A DNA stretch of 64,000 bases from Plantibacter flavus (GCF_002024505.1 NZ_CP019402.1:2604001-2668000); one strand, 5' to 3'. Shown: positions 47,166 through 57,255, counted from the stretch's first letter. Made by a program: numbers and translations. Notes: generated by a model not told the origin, from the sequence alone.

Positions 47166-48722
47166 ATGAGTCTCATCCGCCTGCACGACGTCACCGTCCG
47201 GTTCGAGGAACGCCCGGTACTCCGCGACGTCTTCTTCCGGCTCGAGCCAGGCGACCGGGTCGGGCTCATCGGGCGGAACGGTTCAGGCAAATCCACCCTC
47301 CTGAAGCTCGCGCTCGACCAGCTCCAGCCGGACTCGGGCACGGTGACCATCGAGGACGGAACGCGGATCGGCTACTTCTCGCAGTTCTCGGAGCTCGACG
47401 GCAGCGCCACCATCACCGAGGTCCTCGAAGGACTCTTCGGTCACATCCACGCCATCGAGGCGGAACTCGCATCCATCGACGCCGCGATCGCCGCCGACCC
47501 GAACGACCTCGACGGGATGACGAAGCTCATCGAACGGCAGGCCGAGCTCTTCGAGGAGATGGAGCGCCAGGACGGCTGGGACTACCAGCGCCACATCGAC
47601 ACCGCCCTCACCACGCTCGGCTTCGACGCCGCGCGCCGCGTGCTCCCCATCGACTCGCTCTCCGGGGGTTGGCGCAACCGTGCGGCGCTCGCGAAGATCC
47701 TCCTCGAGCGCCCGGACGTCCTGCTCCTCGACGAGCCGACGAACTTCCTCGACGTCGCGGGGGTCGAGTGGCTCGAATCCTGGTTCGGCTCGTTCCGCGG
47801 CGCGGCGATCGTCGTCTCGCACGACCGGACCTTCCTCGACGCCGTGGTCACCCGCATCGTCGAGGTCGAGAACTTCCACCTCCACGAGTACCCCGGCAGC
47901 TTCGACGAGTACGTCGTCCAGAAGCAGTTCCGGCTCAAGAGCCTCGAGGCGCAGTTCGTCCACGAGTCCGAACTGCTCGCCTTCGAGGCCGAGGGCATCT
48001 CGGACCGTCGCGAGGCGGCCAAGGCCGCCGGGAAGAAGGACCTCTCCTCGCAGCTGGCCAAGATCAAGAAGGCCAGGCCGCCGCGTCCGGTCGACGACAT
48101 CATCACCGACATCTACGGCGGCCTGCACATCAAGGACACGCTCTGCCGGATCCAGGGGCTCACGAAGGCCTACGGCGACCACACGCTGTTCGACGGGCTC
48201 GACCTCGAGATCGGCCGCCGCGAACGCATCGTCGTCCACGGACCGAACGGTGCGGGCAAGTCCACGTTCCTCCGGATCCTCGAGGGCGACGAACGCCCCG
48301 ACGCCGGTCACGTCACGTGGACCGGCGGGGTCCGATACGCGTCCTACAACCAGATGGTCGACGAGCTGGACCTCACCGACACGGTCGCGCACGCCGTCGG
48401 CGCTATGCCCGACAGCCTCGCCTTCGCGGCGACGAAGAAGTCGGTGAACCGCTTCCTCGGCATGTTCCAGTTCTCGGACGCCGACCTCAAGCAGAAGATC
48501 GGCATGCTGTCGGGTGGGCAGCGCGCCCGCGTCGCCATGGCCCAGTGCCTGCTCTCCGGAGCTTCGGTGCTCCTCCTCGACGAGCCGACGAACCACCTGG
48601 ACCTCGCGAGCACGCAGGTGATGGAGCGCGCACTCGTGCACTTCCCCGGCGCCATCGTCGTGGTCAGCCACGACCGATTCTTCGCCGACAAGGTCGCGAC
48701 GAAGCGACTGCGCATCGGCTGA
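47166..48722 (+). CDS. ABC-F family ATPase
   Basis: 518 residues, two fused ABC domains and no membrane segment. Domain 1: GRNGSGKSTLLKLA, LSGGWRNRAALAKIL, LLLDEPTNFLD. Domain 2: GPNGAGKSTFLRIL, LSGGQRARVAMAQ, LLLDEPTNHLD. ABC-F proteins act on the ribosomal E site, in translation quality control or antibiotic resistance. The interdomain linker (about 240-310) is of moderate length, without the long extension typical of resistance proteins, so a housekeeping role is more likely. GAGAGG precedes the ATG. Confidence 0.92.
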   Translation: MSLIRLHDVTVRFEERPVLRDVFFRLEPGDRVGLIGRNGSGKSTLLKLALDQLQPDSGTVTIEDGTRIGYFSQFSELDGSATITEVLEGLFGHIHAIEAELASIDAAIAADPNDLDGMTKLIERQAELFEEMERQDGWDYQRHIDTALTTLGFDAARRVLPIDSLSGGWRNRAALAKILLERPDVLLLDEPTNFLDVAGVEWLESWFGSFRGAAIVVSHDRTFLDAVVTRIVEVENFHLHEYPGSFDEYVVQKQFRLKSLEAQFVHESELLAFEAEGISDRREAAKAAGKKDLSSQLAKIKKARPPRPVDDIITDIYGGLHIKDTLCRIQGLTKAYGDHTLFDGLDLEIGRRERIVVHGPNGAGKSTFLRILEGDERPDAGHVTWTGGVRYASYNQMVDELDLTDTVAHAVGAMPDSLAFAATKKSVNRFLGMFQFSDADLKQKIGMLSGGQRARVAMAQCLLSGASVLLLDEPTNHLDLASTQVMERALVHFPGAIVVVSHDRFFADKVATKRLRIG

Positions 48723-48730
48723 ACGACGAA

Positions 48731-48779
48731 AGCGCAGTCGTGGTCGTCATCCGAGAGGGATGACGACCACGACTGCGCT
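48731..48779. terminator. Perfect 22-bp bidirectional terminator hairpin
   Basis: Positions 48731-48752 pair without mismatch with 48758-48779 around the 5-base loop GAGAG; the arms begin AGCGCAGTCG and end CGACTGCGCT. It lies between the convergent stops of the ABC-F gene and prfA. Confidence 0.9.
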
Positions 48780-48787
48780 CTCGAGTC

Positions 48788-49867
48788 CTAGTCCTGGTCG
48801 CCGATGTCGGCCAGGCGCGCTTCCTCATCGGCGGTGATCGCCGATTCGATGATCGGACCGAGCGCGCCGTTCATGACGCCGTCGAGGTTGTACGCCTTGT
48901 ACCCGGTCCGGTGGTCGGCGATGCGGTTCTCGGGGAAGTTGTAGGTGCGGATGCGCTCGGAGCGGTCCATCGTGCGGATCTGCGTCTTGCGCGCCGCGCT
49001 GTCGAGCGCCGCCTGCTCCTCCTGCTGACGCGCGAGGATCCGTGCGCGGAGGACGCGCATACCGGCCTCACGGTTCTGCAGCTGACTCTTCTCGTTCTGC
49101 ATCGACACCACGATGCCGGTCGGCAGGTGGGTGATGCGCACCGCGGAGTCCGTGGTGTTGACCGACTGACCGCCGGGGCCGCTCGACCGGTAGACGTCGA
49201 TCTTCAGGTCGTTCTGGCTGATCTCGACCTCCTCCGGCTCATCGACCTCGGGGAAGACGAGGACACCCGTCGTGGAGGTGTGGATGCGGCCCTGGGACTC
49301 GGTGGCCGGCACACGCTGCACGCGGTGCACGCCGCCCTCGTACTTGAGGTGCGCCCAGACCCCCTGCGACGGGTCGGTCGCGTTCGACTTGATCGCCACC
49401 TGGACGTCCTTGTAGCCGCCGAGGTCGCTCTCGGTGCGTTCGAGGAGCTCGGTCTTCCACCCCTTGGACTCCGCGTAGTGCAGGTACATCCGGAGCAGGT
49501 CGGCGGCGAAGAGGGCGCTCTCCGCGCCGCCCTCGCCACCCTTGATCTCCATGATGACGTCGCGGCCGTCGTCGGGGTCGCGCGGGATGAGGAGACGGCG
49601 GAGCTTCTCCTGGTTGGTCACCAGCAGTTCTTCGAGCACCGGCACCTCCTCGGCGAACGCCTCGTCCTCCTTGGCGAGTTCGCGAGCGGCGTCGAGGTCC
49701 TCCTGCGTCGCCTGCCAGGTGTGGTAGGCCGCGATGATCTTCGACAGCTCGGCGTAGCGGCGGTTGATCTTCTTCGACCGCGCGGGGTCGGCGTGGACCG
49801 CCGGGTCGGCGAGCTGATCCTGGAGATCCTTGTGCTCGGCGACGAGCGTCTCAACTGATTCGAACAT
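48788..49867 (-). CDS. prfA: Peptide chain release factor 1
   Basis: 359 residues. Recognises UAA and UAG and triggers release. The GGQ motif is in [18 protein letters not shown] and the codon-reading PAT in [19 protein letters not shown] precedes the ATG. It follows rho as in other actinobacteria, but rpmE, which lies between them in Mycobacterium, is missing. Confidence 0.97.
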   Translation of the reverse strand: MFESVETLVAEHKDLQDQLADPAVHADPARSKKINRRYAELSKIIAAYHTWQATQEDLDAARELAKEDEAFAEEVPVLEELLVTNQEKLRRLLIPRDPDDGRDVIMEIKGGEGGAESALFAADLLRMYLHYAESKGWKTELLERTESDLGGYKDVQVAIKSNATDPSQGVWAHLKYEGGVHRVQRVPATESQGRIHTSTTGVLVFPEVDEPEEVEISQNDLKIDVYRSSGPGGQSVNTTDSAVRITHLPTGIVVSMQNEKSQLQNREAGMRVLRARILARQQEEQAALDSAARKTQIRTMDRSERIRTYNFPENRIADHRTGYKAYNLDGVMNGALGPIIESAITADEEARLADIGDQD

Positions 49868-49976
49868 CGTTCTCTTCCTTCATCACCATCATGCGGCACC
49901 GGGGGCGAAACGGGACCGACCCCACCCGTTCCCGATGCCGGTGCGGCGCGGGTACGGATGGGGTCGGTCGGGACCG
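49868..49976 (-). promoter_or_regulatory. rho-prfA gap with two mutually exclusive hairpins
   Basis: ACCGACCCCACCCGT (49915-49929) can pair with 49954-49968 (one mismatch). GCACCGG (49896-49902) can pair with CCGGTGC (49938-49944). The two pairings interleave, so they cannot form together in a simple fold, as in attenuators. Confidence 0.5.
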
Positions 49977-52181
49977 CTAGCGGTGGTTGTTCTCGTGTCC
50001 GTGGCTGTGCGAGGTCGGTGCGGGCATCGACTTCTGCATCTGGACGAGGAACTCCACGTTGGACGTGGTCTCCTTCAGCTTGCCGAGGACGACCTCGAGG
50101 GCCTGCTGCTGGTCGAGGCCGGCGAGGGCCCGACGCAGCTTCCAGGTGACCTTGACCTCGTCGGGAGCGAGCAGCATCTCCTCGCGGCGGGTCGAGGACG
50201 CGTTGACGTCCACGGCCGGGAAGATCCGCTTGTCGGCGAGCTGGCGCGAGAGCCGGAGCTCCGAGTTGCCGGTGCCCTTGAACTCCTCGAAGATGACCTC
50301 GTCCATCTTGGAACCGGTCTCGACGAGCGCGGTCGCGAGGATCGTGAGGGATCCACCGTTCTCGATGTTGCGAGCGGCACCGAAGAAGCGCTTCGGCGGG
50401 TACAGCGCCGCGGCGTCGACACCACCGGAGAGGATCCGACCCGAGGCGGGTGCGGCCAGGTTGTAGGCACGACCGAGACGTGTGATCGAGTCGAGCAGCA
50501 CGACGACGTCGTGGCCGAGCTCGACGAGACGCTTGGCGCGCTCGATCGCGAGTTCGGCGACCGTCGTGTGGTCCTCGGCCGGCCGGTCGAAGGTGGAGGC
50601 GATGACCTCACCCTTCACCGTGCGCTGCATGTCGGTGACCTCTTCGGGACGCTCGTCGACGAGCACGACCATGAGGTGGACCTCAGGGTTGTTGATCGAG
50701 ATCGCGTTGGCGATCTGCTGCAGGACGATGGTCTTCCCGGCCTTCGGCGGGGCGACGATCAGGCCGCGCTGGCCCTTGCCGATCGGTGCGACGAGGTCGA
50801 TGATGCGCTGCGTGAGCTTCGTCTGCTCCGTCTCAAGACGGAGGCGCTCCTGCGGGTACAGCGGGGTCAGCTTGCCGAACTCGACGCGGGCGCCGGCCTC
50901 GTCGACGGACAGGCCGTTGACGGAGTCGACCTTGACGATCGCGTTGTACTTCTGGCGGCTGCTGCTGTCGTTGTCGCGCGGCTGACGGATGGCCCCGACG
51001 ACGGCGTCGCCCTTGCGCAGGTGGTACTTCTTCACCTGGCCGAGGGAGACGTAGACGTCGTTGGTGCCCGGGAGGTAGCCGGAGGTGCGCACGAAGGCGT
51101 AGTTGTCGAGGACGTCGAGGATGCCGGCGACCGGGATGAGGACGTCGTCCTCGGCGATCTCGGGCTCGACGTCGTCGTTCTGCACGGATCCGCGACGCTT
51201 GCGGTCGCGGTAGCGGCTGCGGCCGCCACGACCCTCGGACTCGTCGCCCGGTGCACCCTGGTTGCCCTGACCGCCCTGGTTGCCGCGGTTCTGCCCCTGT
51301 TGCTCCTGCTTGGCGTCGGCCTTCTGGCCGGCATCGGCGTTCTGGTTGCCGTTGTTCTGGCCACCGTTGTTCTGGTTGCGCCCACGGCCGCGACCGCGAC
51401 GTCCGCCGGACGACTGGCCGTCCTGCTGCTCGCCGTCCTGGGTGTCGTCGGCGTCCGTGTTCGCGGCGTCGTCGTTCGAGTCCTGCTCGGAGGCGTTCTG
51501 TGCGGCGCGGCGCTGCTCGCCGCCGGCCTGCTCGCCGGTGCCCTGCTCAGCCGTGTTCTGCTCGGCGTCGTCGGCGTTGCGGTCGCGATCGCGTCCGCGA
51601 CCACGGCGGTTGCCGCGCGAACGCCTGGGCGTCTGCTCGGGGGTCGTCTCGTCGGCGCTCTGCGACGCAGCGGTCGCGGCGGCGTCGTCGGACTGCTCGG
51701 CCGGAGCCGCGTCGGCCGGAGCGGACGGCGCCTCGGCCTCGACCGGGGCGGGTGCGGCAGCCGGCGCAGCCGGTGCCTCGACGACGGGGGCGCCGACGAT
51801 CGGGGTCGCGTTCGGGGCGACGGTGGCCGTCGTGGCCCGGCGGGACTTGCGTCGCGCCGGCGGGGCCGCCTTCTCGGCACCGAAGGCCTGGTCGAGCGCG
51901 AGGTCGAGCTCAGGCAGCTTGGACTGCACCGGTGCCTCCGGCGCGACTTCGAGCGCGGAGACCGACTCGATGACGTCGGCGGTCTCGGTGGCCGCGGCGT
52001 CGGTGTCGGTGTCGGTGCTGTTCTGGATGGTCTGGATGGCTTCGACCAGCTCGCCCTTGCGGAGCTTCGAGGCTCCGGCCACTCCGAGAGCGGCGGCGAG
52101 ACGCTGCAGGTCGGCGACCTTGAGCGTCTTCGGGTCGGCATCCAGCGAGACGCCTGAGGCGCCTTCGTTGACGTCTGTCAC
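49977..52181 (-). CDS. rho: Transcription termination factor Rho
   Basis: 734 residues. Rho_N helix bundle at about 20-60 ([20 protein letters not shown]), then about 260 residues of low-complexity Ala/Glu, Gln/Asn and RG-rich sequence, then the RNA-binding OB domain ([15 protein letters not shown]). The hexameric ATPase follows with P-loop [25 protein letters not shown] (Q-loop region) and [12 protein letters not shown]. Long inserts between Rho_N and the OB fold are typical of actinobacterial Rho and change RNA affinity and bicyclomycin response. GTG start, AAGGAAG upstream. Confidence 0.97.
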   Translation of the reverse strand: MTDVNEGASGVSLDADPKTLKVADLQRLAAALGVAGASKLRKGELVEAIQTIQNSTDTDTDAAATETADVIESVSALEVAPEAPVQSKLPELDLALDQAFGAEKAAPPARRKSRRATTATVAPNATPIVGAPVVEAPAAPAAAPAPVEAEAPSAPADAAPAEQSDDAAATAASQSADETTPEQTPRRSRGNRRGRGRDRDRNADDAEQNTAEQGTGEQAGGEQRRAAQNASEQDSNDDAANTDADDTQDGEQQDGQSSGGRRGRGRGRNQNNGGQNNGNQNADAGQKADAKQEQQGQNRGNQGGQGNQGAPGDESEGRGGRSRYRDRKRRGSVQNDDVEPEIAEDDVLIPVAGILDVLDNYAFVRTSGYLPGTNDVYVSLGQVKKYHLRKGDAVVGAIRQPRDNDSSSRQKYNAIVKVDSVNGLSVDEAGARVEFGKLTPLYPQERLRLETEQTKLTQRIIDLVAPIGKGQRGLIVAPPKAGKTIVLQQIANAISINNPEVHLMVVLVDERPEEVTDMQRTVKGEVIASTFDRPAEDHTTVAELAIERAKRLVELGHDVVVLLDSITRLGRAYNLAAPASGRILSGGVDAAALYPPKRFFGAARNIENGGSLTILATALVETGSKMDEVIFEEFKGTGNSELRLSRQLADKRIFPAVDVNASSTRREEMLLAPDEVKVTWKLRRALAGLDQQQALEVVLGKLKETTSNVEFLVQMQKSMPAPTSHSHGHENNHR

Positions 52182-52413
52182 GTGTGTCTTCCTTCCCTTG
52201 CGTCGAGACAGAGCTGTCTCGCGCAGGCGGCGATCGCACCGGAATCCTGTGCGGCGGGTGGGTGATGTTCACACGACGCAGAGCCTGTGCGGATAGCCCG
52301 GTGCGACGATCCGGCGGAGCGCTGCTCAGCAAGATGGAAACACGGTGGGACCCGAACAGACGCGATCAATTGGTGCGAAAGCGATGATTGTGCGGAATTG
52401 CCCCGGAAGCCGG
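52182..52413 (-). other. rho leader region
   Basis: 232 bases between thrB and rho. CGCACCGG (52235-52242) can pair with CCGGTGCG (52298-52305), and GAGACA-GAGC-TGTCTC (52205-52220) is a perfect short hairpin just before the ribosome site. I see no convincing -10/-35 pair. The region could serve Rho autoregulation. Confidence 0.35.
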
Positions 52414-53370
52414 TTACGCCGAAGAGGCGGGGTGGGCCGGGTGCCCTCCCACTGTAGCACCCTTGAAGTCGACCGCGAGCATGAGCGACTGCCACGGGGT
52501 GGTGGCGTGCTCGGCGACCAGCGCGGTGGCTTCGAGGCGTCGTCCGGGATCGTCCGCGAGGACGAGGATCGACGGACCGGCGCCGGACACGACGGCGGCG
52601 AAGCCGTGCTCGCGCAGCAGCGTGATGAGGGTGTTCGTCTCGGGCATCGCTGCGGCGCGGTAGCTCTGGTGGAGCCGGTCCTCGGTGGCCGCGAGCAGGA
52701 GCTCGGGGCTCTGCGTGAGCGCGGCGACGAGGAGCGCCGAACGCGAGACGTTGAACGCCGCGTCGGCGTGCGGCACGTTGGCGGGCTGCAGGCTGCGGGC
52801 GAGTTCCGTGGACATCGTGTGCTCGGGGACGAGCACGAGCGGCGAGACCCCGCGGTGCACGATGAGCTTCTTGTGCTGTGGGCCGTCGTCCGTCGTCCAC
52901 GCGATCGTCAGGCCGCCGAACAGCGCCGGAGCGACGTTGTCGGGGTGACCCTCCATCTCCGTCGCGAGCCGGAGGAGGTCGTCCGGACCGAGCTCGACCC
53001 GACCCTCGAGGAGCCCCTTCGCCGCCATGATGCCGGAGACGATCGCTGCGCCCGAGGAGCCGAGGCCGCGGCCGTGCGGGATGACGTTCCGCGCGACGAC
53101 GTCGAGACCGGGGAGGTCGTGGCCGTAGGCACGCAGAGCGTGCGCGATCGCGGTGATCACGAGGTTCGAGGCGTCGGTCGGCACCTCGCCGGCGCCGACA
53201 CCGATGACCTCCACGAACACGCCGGGCTCCTCGCGGACTGTGACGGTCAGCTCGTCGTACAGGGCGAGCGCCAGACCGAGCGTGTCGAAGCCGGGGCCGA
53301 GGTTGGCGGTGGTCGCCGGCACCTTCACGGTGACGGTGCGTCCGATCGCAAGCGGTTCGGTGTGACTCAT
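52414..53370 (-). CDS. thrB: Homoserine kinase
   Basis: 318 residues, GHMP kinase family. Phosphorylates homoserine in threonine synthesis. The ATP loop is NVIPHGRGLGSSGAAI, the N-terminal segment VPATTANLGPGFDTLGLAL and the C-terminal SGAGPSILVLAD. thrC, found between hom and thrB in Mycobacterium and Corynebacterium-like orders, is not in the window. Confidence 0.96.
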   Translation of the reverse strand: MSHTEPLAIGRTVTVKVPATTANLGPGFDTLGLALALYDELTVTVREEPGVFVEVIGVGAGEVPTDASNLVITAIAHALRAYGHDLPGLDVVARNVIPHGRGLGSSGAAIVSGIMAAKGLLEGRVELGPDDLLRLATEMEGHPDNVAPALFGGLTIAWTTDDGPQHKKLIVHRGVSPLVLVPEHTMSTELARSLQPANVPHADAAFNVSRSALLVAALTQSPELLLAATEDRLHQSYRAAAMPETNTLITLLREHGFAAVVSGAGPSILVLADDPGRRLEATALVAEHATTPWQSLMLAVDFKGATVGGHPAHPASSA

Positions 53371-53435
53371 AGGGATGCCTGCAATCTGGTGAGAGGTCGG
53401 CGAGCGACGCGGTCGGGGGTCGTGCGGTTCGGCAC

Positions 53436-54755
53436 CTACTCGGCTCCTTCGACCCGGAGCACGGACACGACCCGCTCGACGTGGGCGTTCGAGGCGAGCT
53501 GCTCGACGGTGGCCGCGAGGGCCGATTCGAGCGCCCGGTGGGTGCCGATGACCAGGGTAGCGGTCGACAGCGTCCCGTCCGAGGAGGCCACGGACTGCTG
53601 GAAGGTCTCGACCGAGACGCCGCCGTCGCTGAGGATCCCCGCGACCGCGGCGAGCACGCCGGGTTCGTCGGCCACCTCGAGGGTGACCTGGTATCGCGTC
53701 GTGACGCGGCCGATCTCGAGGACCGGCAGGTCGGCGTGCGTGGACTCGCCGACACCGGGGCCGCCGGCGACGTGACGACGGGCCGCGGAGACGAGGTCGC
53801 CGAGGACCGCGGAGGCGGTCTCCTTGCCGCCGGCGCCGGCGCCGTAGAACATCAGGCTCCCGGCGTTCTCGGCCTCCACGAAGACGGCGTTGTTGCCGCC
53901 GTGCACGGCGGCCAGTGGGTGCTCGCGACCGATCAGGGCCGGGTAGACACGGGCGGACAGGCCTTCCTCGCCGGTCGTCTCATCGACGATCCGCTCCGCG
54001 ATCGCGAGCAGCTTGATGACGTAGCCCTCGCTGCGCGCGAGGTCGACCTGGGCCTTCGTGATGCCGGTGATGCCCTCACGGTGGACGGCCTCGACGGGGA
54101 CGGTGGTGTGGAAGGCGAGACTCGCGAGGATGGTCGCCTTCTGCGCCGCGTCGTAGCCCTCGACGTCGAGGGTCGGGTCGGCCTCGAGGTACCCGAGCTC
54201 GCTCGCGACGGCTGCCGCGTCCTCCATCGTGTCGCCGAAGCGGTCCATCCGGTCGAGCATGTAGTTCGTGCTGCCGTTGACGATGCCGAGCACCCGGTTG
54301 ATGCGGTCGCCCGCGAGGCTCTCCCGCAGGGGTCGGATGATCGGGATCGCCGCGGCGACGGCCGCCTCGTAGTACAGCTGGGCGCCGACCTGCTCAGCGG
54401 CGTCGAACAGTTCCGGGCCGTGCGTCGCGAGCAGCGCCTTGTTGGCGGTGACGATGTCGGCACCGGCGTTGATGGCCTGCAGGATGTGGCTGCGCGCCGG
54501 CTCGATGCCGCCGATGAGTTCGATCACGATGTCGGCGCTCAGGATGAGCTGCTCGGCATCGGTCGTGTACAGCTCCTTCGGCAGGTCGACGTCGCGAGGT
54601 GCGTCGACGTCGCGCACGGCGATGCCGATGAGCTCGAGGCTCGCTCCGGCGCGGGACGCCAGTTCGTCGGCGTGCTCGAGCAGCAGACGCGCCACCTGCG
54701 AGCCCACCGATCCGGCGCCCAGCAGGGCGACCTTCAGTCCGCGGTATTCGATCAT
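53436..54755 (-). CDS. hom: Homoserine dehydrogenase
   Basis: 439 residues. NAD(P)H loop GAGSVGSQVARLL at the N terminus, the catalytic domain with GIVNGSTNYMLDRM and the Lys/Asp segment EADPTLDVEGYDAAQK, and a C-terminal ACT domain (about 350-430, VTLEVADEPGVLAAVAGIL) for feedback control by threonine. The ATG overlaps the lysA stop by 4 bases. Confidence 0.97.
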   Translation of the reverse strand: MIEYRGLKVALLGAGSVGSQVARLLLEHADELASRAGASLELIGIAVRDVDAPRDVDLPKELYTTDAEQLILSADIVIELIGGIEPARSHILQAINAGADIVTANKALLATHGPELFDAAEQVGAQLYYEAAVAAAIPIIRPLRESLAGDRINRVLGIVNGSTNYMLDRMDRFGDTMEDAAAVASELGYLEADPTLDVEGYDAAQKATILASLAFHTTVPVEAVHREGITGITKAQVDLARSEGYVIKLLAIAERIVDETTGEEGLSARVYPALIGREHPLAAVHGGNNAVFVEAENAGSLMFYGAGAGGKETASAVLGDLVSAARRHVAGGPGVGESTHADLPVLEIGRVTTRYQVTLEVADEPGVLAAVAGILSDGGVSVETFQQSVASSDGTLSTATLVIGTHRALESALAATVEQLASNAHVERVVSVLRVEGAE

Positions 54756-56158
54756 TCCGTGTCCAATCCCGCATCGCGGCTGAGGAGGTCGTGCTCGGTC
54801 TCGCCCCGCACGATGACGCGGGCCGCGCCACCCGACACGGCGACGACGGCCGGGCGACCGAGGTAGTTGTAGTTGCTCGCGAGGGACCAGCAGTAGGCCC
54901 CGGTCGCGGGGACGGCCAGGAGGTCGCCGTCGCGGACGTCGGCCGGCAGGTAGTCGGCGTTCACGACGATGTCGCCCGACTCGCAGTGCTTGCCGGCGAT
55001 CCGGACGAGCGCAGGAGGCGCCTCACTCACGCGGTCGGCGATCCGGACCGTGTAGTCCGCGCCGTACAGCGACGGCCGGGCGTTGTCGCTCATCCCGCCG
55101 TCGACGCTGACGTAGCGGCGGACGGCCGTCTCGCCCTCGTCGTTCCAGGCGACCACGACGTCCTTGATCGTGCCGACCTCGTAGAGCGTGATGCCGGCGC
55201 CGCCGATGATCGCGCGTCCCGGTTCGAAGGCGAGCTTCGGGATCCGGACGCCGTGGAGGTCTGCCGCAGCCTGGACACCGGCGAGGATGTCCGCCGCGAG
55301 CTGCTCGATCGGCGTCGGGTCGTCGGCGCTGGTGTAGGCGATGCCGAAGCCGCCACCGAGGTTGAGCTCGGGCACGGGGCCGCCCTCGAGCAGGCGTGCG
55401 TGCACGGCGAGCAGGCGGGCGGCGGATTCGGCGAACCCGTCGGACCCGAAGATCTGCGAGCCGATGTGGCAGTGGAGTCCGAGGAAGTCGAGCGAGGCGT
55501 GCGTCCGGATGCGCGCGACGGCGTCGGCGGCGTCCTCGAGCGGCAGCCCGAACTTCTGGTCCTCGTGGGCGGTCGCGAGGTACTCGTGCGTGTGGGCGTG
55601 GACGCCGCTGTTCACGCGCAGGCGCACCGACTGGACCCGGCCAGCGCGCTCGGCCGCCGCGGCGACGCGGTCGATCTCGGTGAGGCTGTCGAGCACGATG
55701 GCGCCGATCCCGACACCCACGGCTCGCTCGATCTCCGCGACCGACTTGTTGTTGCCGTGGAAGCCCAGCTGGGCCGCATCGGTTCCGGCGGCGAGTGCGA
55801 CGGCGAGTTCTCCACCGCTGCAGATGTCGATGCGGAGGCCCTCCGCCGTCATCCAGCGCGCGACCTCGGCCGAAAGGAACGCCTTCCCCGCGTAGTAGAC
55901 GGCGACACTCGTGCCGCGGGCCGCCGCTTCACGCTCGAACGCCTCTCTCAGCGTGCGGGCACGGGCCCGGGCGTCGTCCTCGTCGACGACGTAGAGGGGC
56001 GTGCCGAAGCGCTCCTGGAGCGTGCGGACGTCGACGCCGCCGAGCTGCAGGAGGCCGTCGGTGTCGCGGGCGGCCGAGGCCGGCCACACGGCCGGATCGA
56101 GCGCGTTCGGATCGACGGGCTCGGCGAGCCAGTCGGGGGCGAGGGGGTTTCTGGCCAC
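54752..56158 (-). CDS. lysA: Diaminopimelate decarboxylase
   Basis: 468 residues. Last step of lysine synthesis. The PLP lysine lies in VAVYYAGKAFLSAEV. HCHIGSQIF, the glycine loop NLGGGFGIAY and the Cys from the partner subunit in GKHCESGDI are conserved. The start is GTG 56158 (VARNPLAPDWL); the frame continues 68 codons upstream, but that stretch is low-complexity leader. Coupled to hom by overlap. Confidence 0.96.
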   Translation of the reverse strand: MARNPLAPDWLAEPVDPNALDPAVWPASAARDTDGLLQLGGVDVRTLQERFGTPLYVVDEDDARARARTLREAFEREAAARGTSVAVYYAGKAFLSAEVARWMTAEGLRIDICSGGELAVALAAGTDAAQLGFHGNNKSVAEIERAVGVGIGAIVLDSLTEIDRVAAAAERAGRVQSVRLRVNSGVHAHTHEYLATAHEDQKFGLPLEDAADAVARIRTHASLDFLGLHCHIGSQIFGSDGFAESAARLLAVHARLLEGGPVPELNLGGGFGIAYTSADDPTPIEQLAADILAGVQAAADLHGVRIPKLAFEPGRAIIGGAGITLYEVGTIKDVVVAWNDEGETAVRRYVSVDGGMSDNARPSLYGADYTVRIADRVSEAPPALVRIAGKHCESGDIVVNADYLPADVRDGDLLAVPATGAYCWSLASNYNYLGRPAVVAVSGGAARVIVRGETEHDLLSRDAGLDTE

Positions 56159-56481
56159 GGGGGTGTCCTGAGTCCTGTTGAGCGGAAAAGGAGGTTCTCG
56201 TTGGGCGAGCGGACCCGGTTTGGCCCCTGAAGCACCGATTTGCAGAGCACCGATGAAGGTGGATGCGCACGACCCGGTGGTTGGTGATCCCGGTCGTCCG
56301 CACCCATCGCCGCTCGGTTGGAACGACTGTGGTGGAACACGGGCCTGAGGGCCCGACGGCACACCTCACCGCCCGGTCGGAGCAGTGGGTGTGTGGAAAG
56401 TCTAGCGAGACGCGCGTGACCGTGCAGCATCGTGACGTCGGGTGGCCCGCTCCCCTCCCCCGCCGGGTGGCGGGGCGAGGC
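56159..56481 (-). promoter_or_regulatory. lysA promoter and long leader
   Basis: TAGACT (56399-56404, minus strand) is a good -10 and implies a leader of about 235 bases. The leader has a CGGGCC-TGAG-GGCCCG hairpin (56340-56355) and a repeated ATCGGTGCT element near 56230-56260. No lysine-riboswitch pattern or Lys-rich leader peptide was found by eye. The rest, 56405-56481, holds nothing I can name. Confidence 0.4.
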
Positions 56482-57249
56482 TCAGTCGCAGCTGCCGAGC
56501 GTCTGCAGCGACGCCTCGTCGAGCCGGAGCGTCGTCGACGTCAGGGTGGCGGTCGCCGCCTCCGGCGTCACCGCGAGTCCATCGAGGTCGACCCCCTCGG
56601 GCAGGTACTGGGCGACGCAGATGCTCGGCGGGTCGCCCTGCAGGAAGCCGGTCACGAGCGCCCGCAGGTCGATGACGCCGAGGAGGCCGGTGTCGACGTT
56701 CACGGACGTCGGCATGAGGTTCACCCGGTCGGCCGTGGTGGTCGGCGCCACGGAGAAGTCGTAGGGGATCGTGAACCCGAGTACGGTCGCCTCACCCGCG
56801 TACCCGATCTCGTCGGCGCCGAGGGTGAGCGTGCCAGGGAGCCCTGCCGTCTTGGCGAGGTCCGCCGCTCCGGCGGCATCGATCCTGATGGTCGCCACCA
56901 CCCGACCGATCGTCTGCTCCGGGTCGAGGGGGACCCGGTCCGCGCTCACCCGGAGATCCAGCGGGATGCCGTCGACGCTCGCGTCCGGTGCACGCAGGTC
57001 CACGTGCTCGAACGTTCCGGTGAGGTACTGGGCGATGACCGAGGCGCCGCCGATCGACACGGAGACGTCCGCATCGACGTTGTCGGGCAGGCTCTGCTCG
57101 ATCTGCGTCGCGACGCGCTCCTCGGCGACGCCGCGCACGATCGTGTCGGCGATCAGGAACGCGCCGACGAGGACGACGAGCACCCCGACGACGATGACGA
57201 TCGGAAGCCAGGGACGCCTGCGCTTGCCCGACGGTTGCTGCTCACTCAT
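56482..57249 (-). CDS. DUF2993 (LmeA-like) membrane-anchored protein
   Basis: 255 residues. Basic N terminus (GKRRRPW), one membrane segment (LPIVIVVGVLVVLVGAFLIA), and then an extracytoplasmic lipid-binding-like domain with the family pattern ADTIVRGVAEERVATQIE and GIPLDLRVSADRV. Mycobacterial LmeA binds phospholipids and helps lipomannan maturation. The ATG is 6 bases after TACCCT. It is an inserted gene between argS and lysA. Confidence 0.82.
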   Translation of the reverse strand: MSEQQPSGKRRRPWLPIVIVVGVLVVLVGAFLIADTIVRGVAEERVATQIEQSLPDNVDADVSVSIGGASVIAQYLTGTFEHVDLRAPDASVDGIPLDLRVSADRVPLDPEQTIGRVVATIRIDAAGAADLAKTAGLPGTLTLGADEIGYAGEATVLGFTIPYDFSVAPTTTADRVNLMPTSVNVDTGLLGVIDLRALVTGFLQGDPPSICVAQYLPEGVDLDGLAVTPEAATATLTSTTLRLDEASLQTLGSCD

Positions 57250-57255
57250 GTTCCG

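Noticed and set aside
56159..56362. Possible 68-residue extension of LysA
   Set aside because: The extension has no similarity to the family and would run through the proposed leader. The GTG at 56158 fits the known length.
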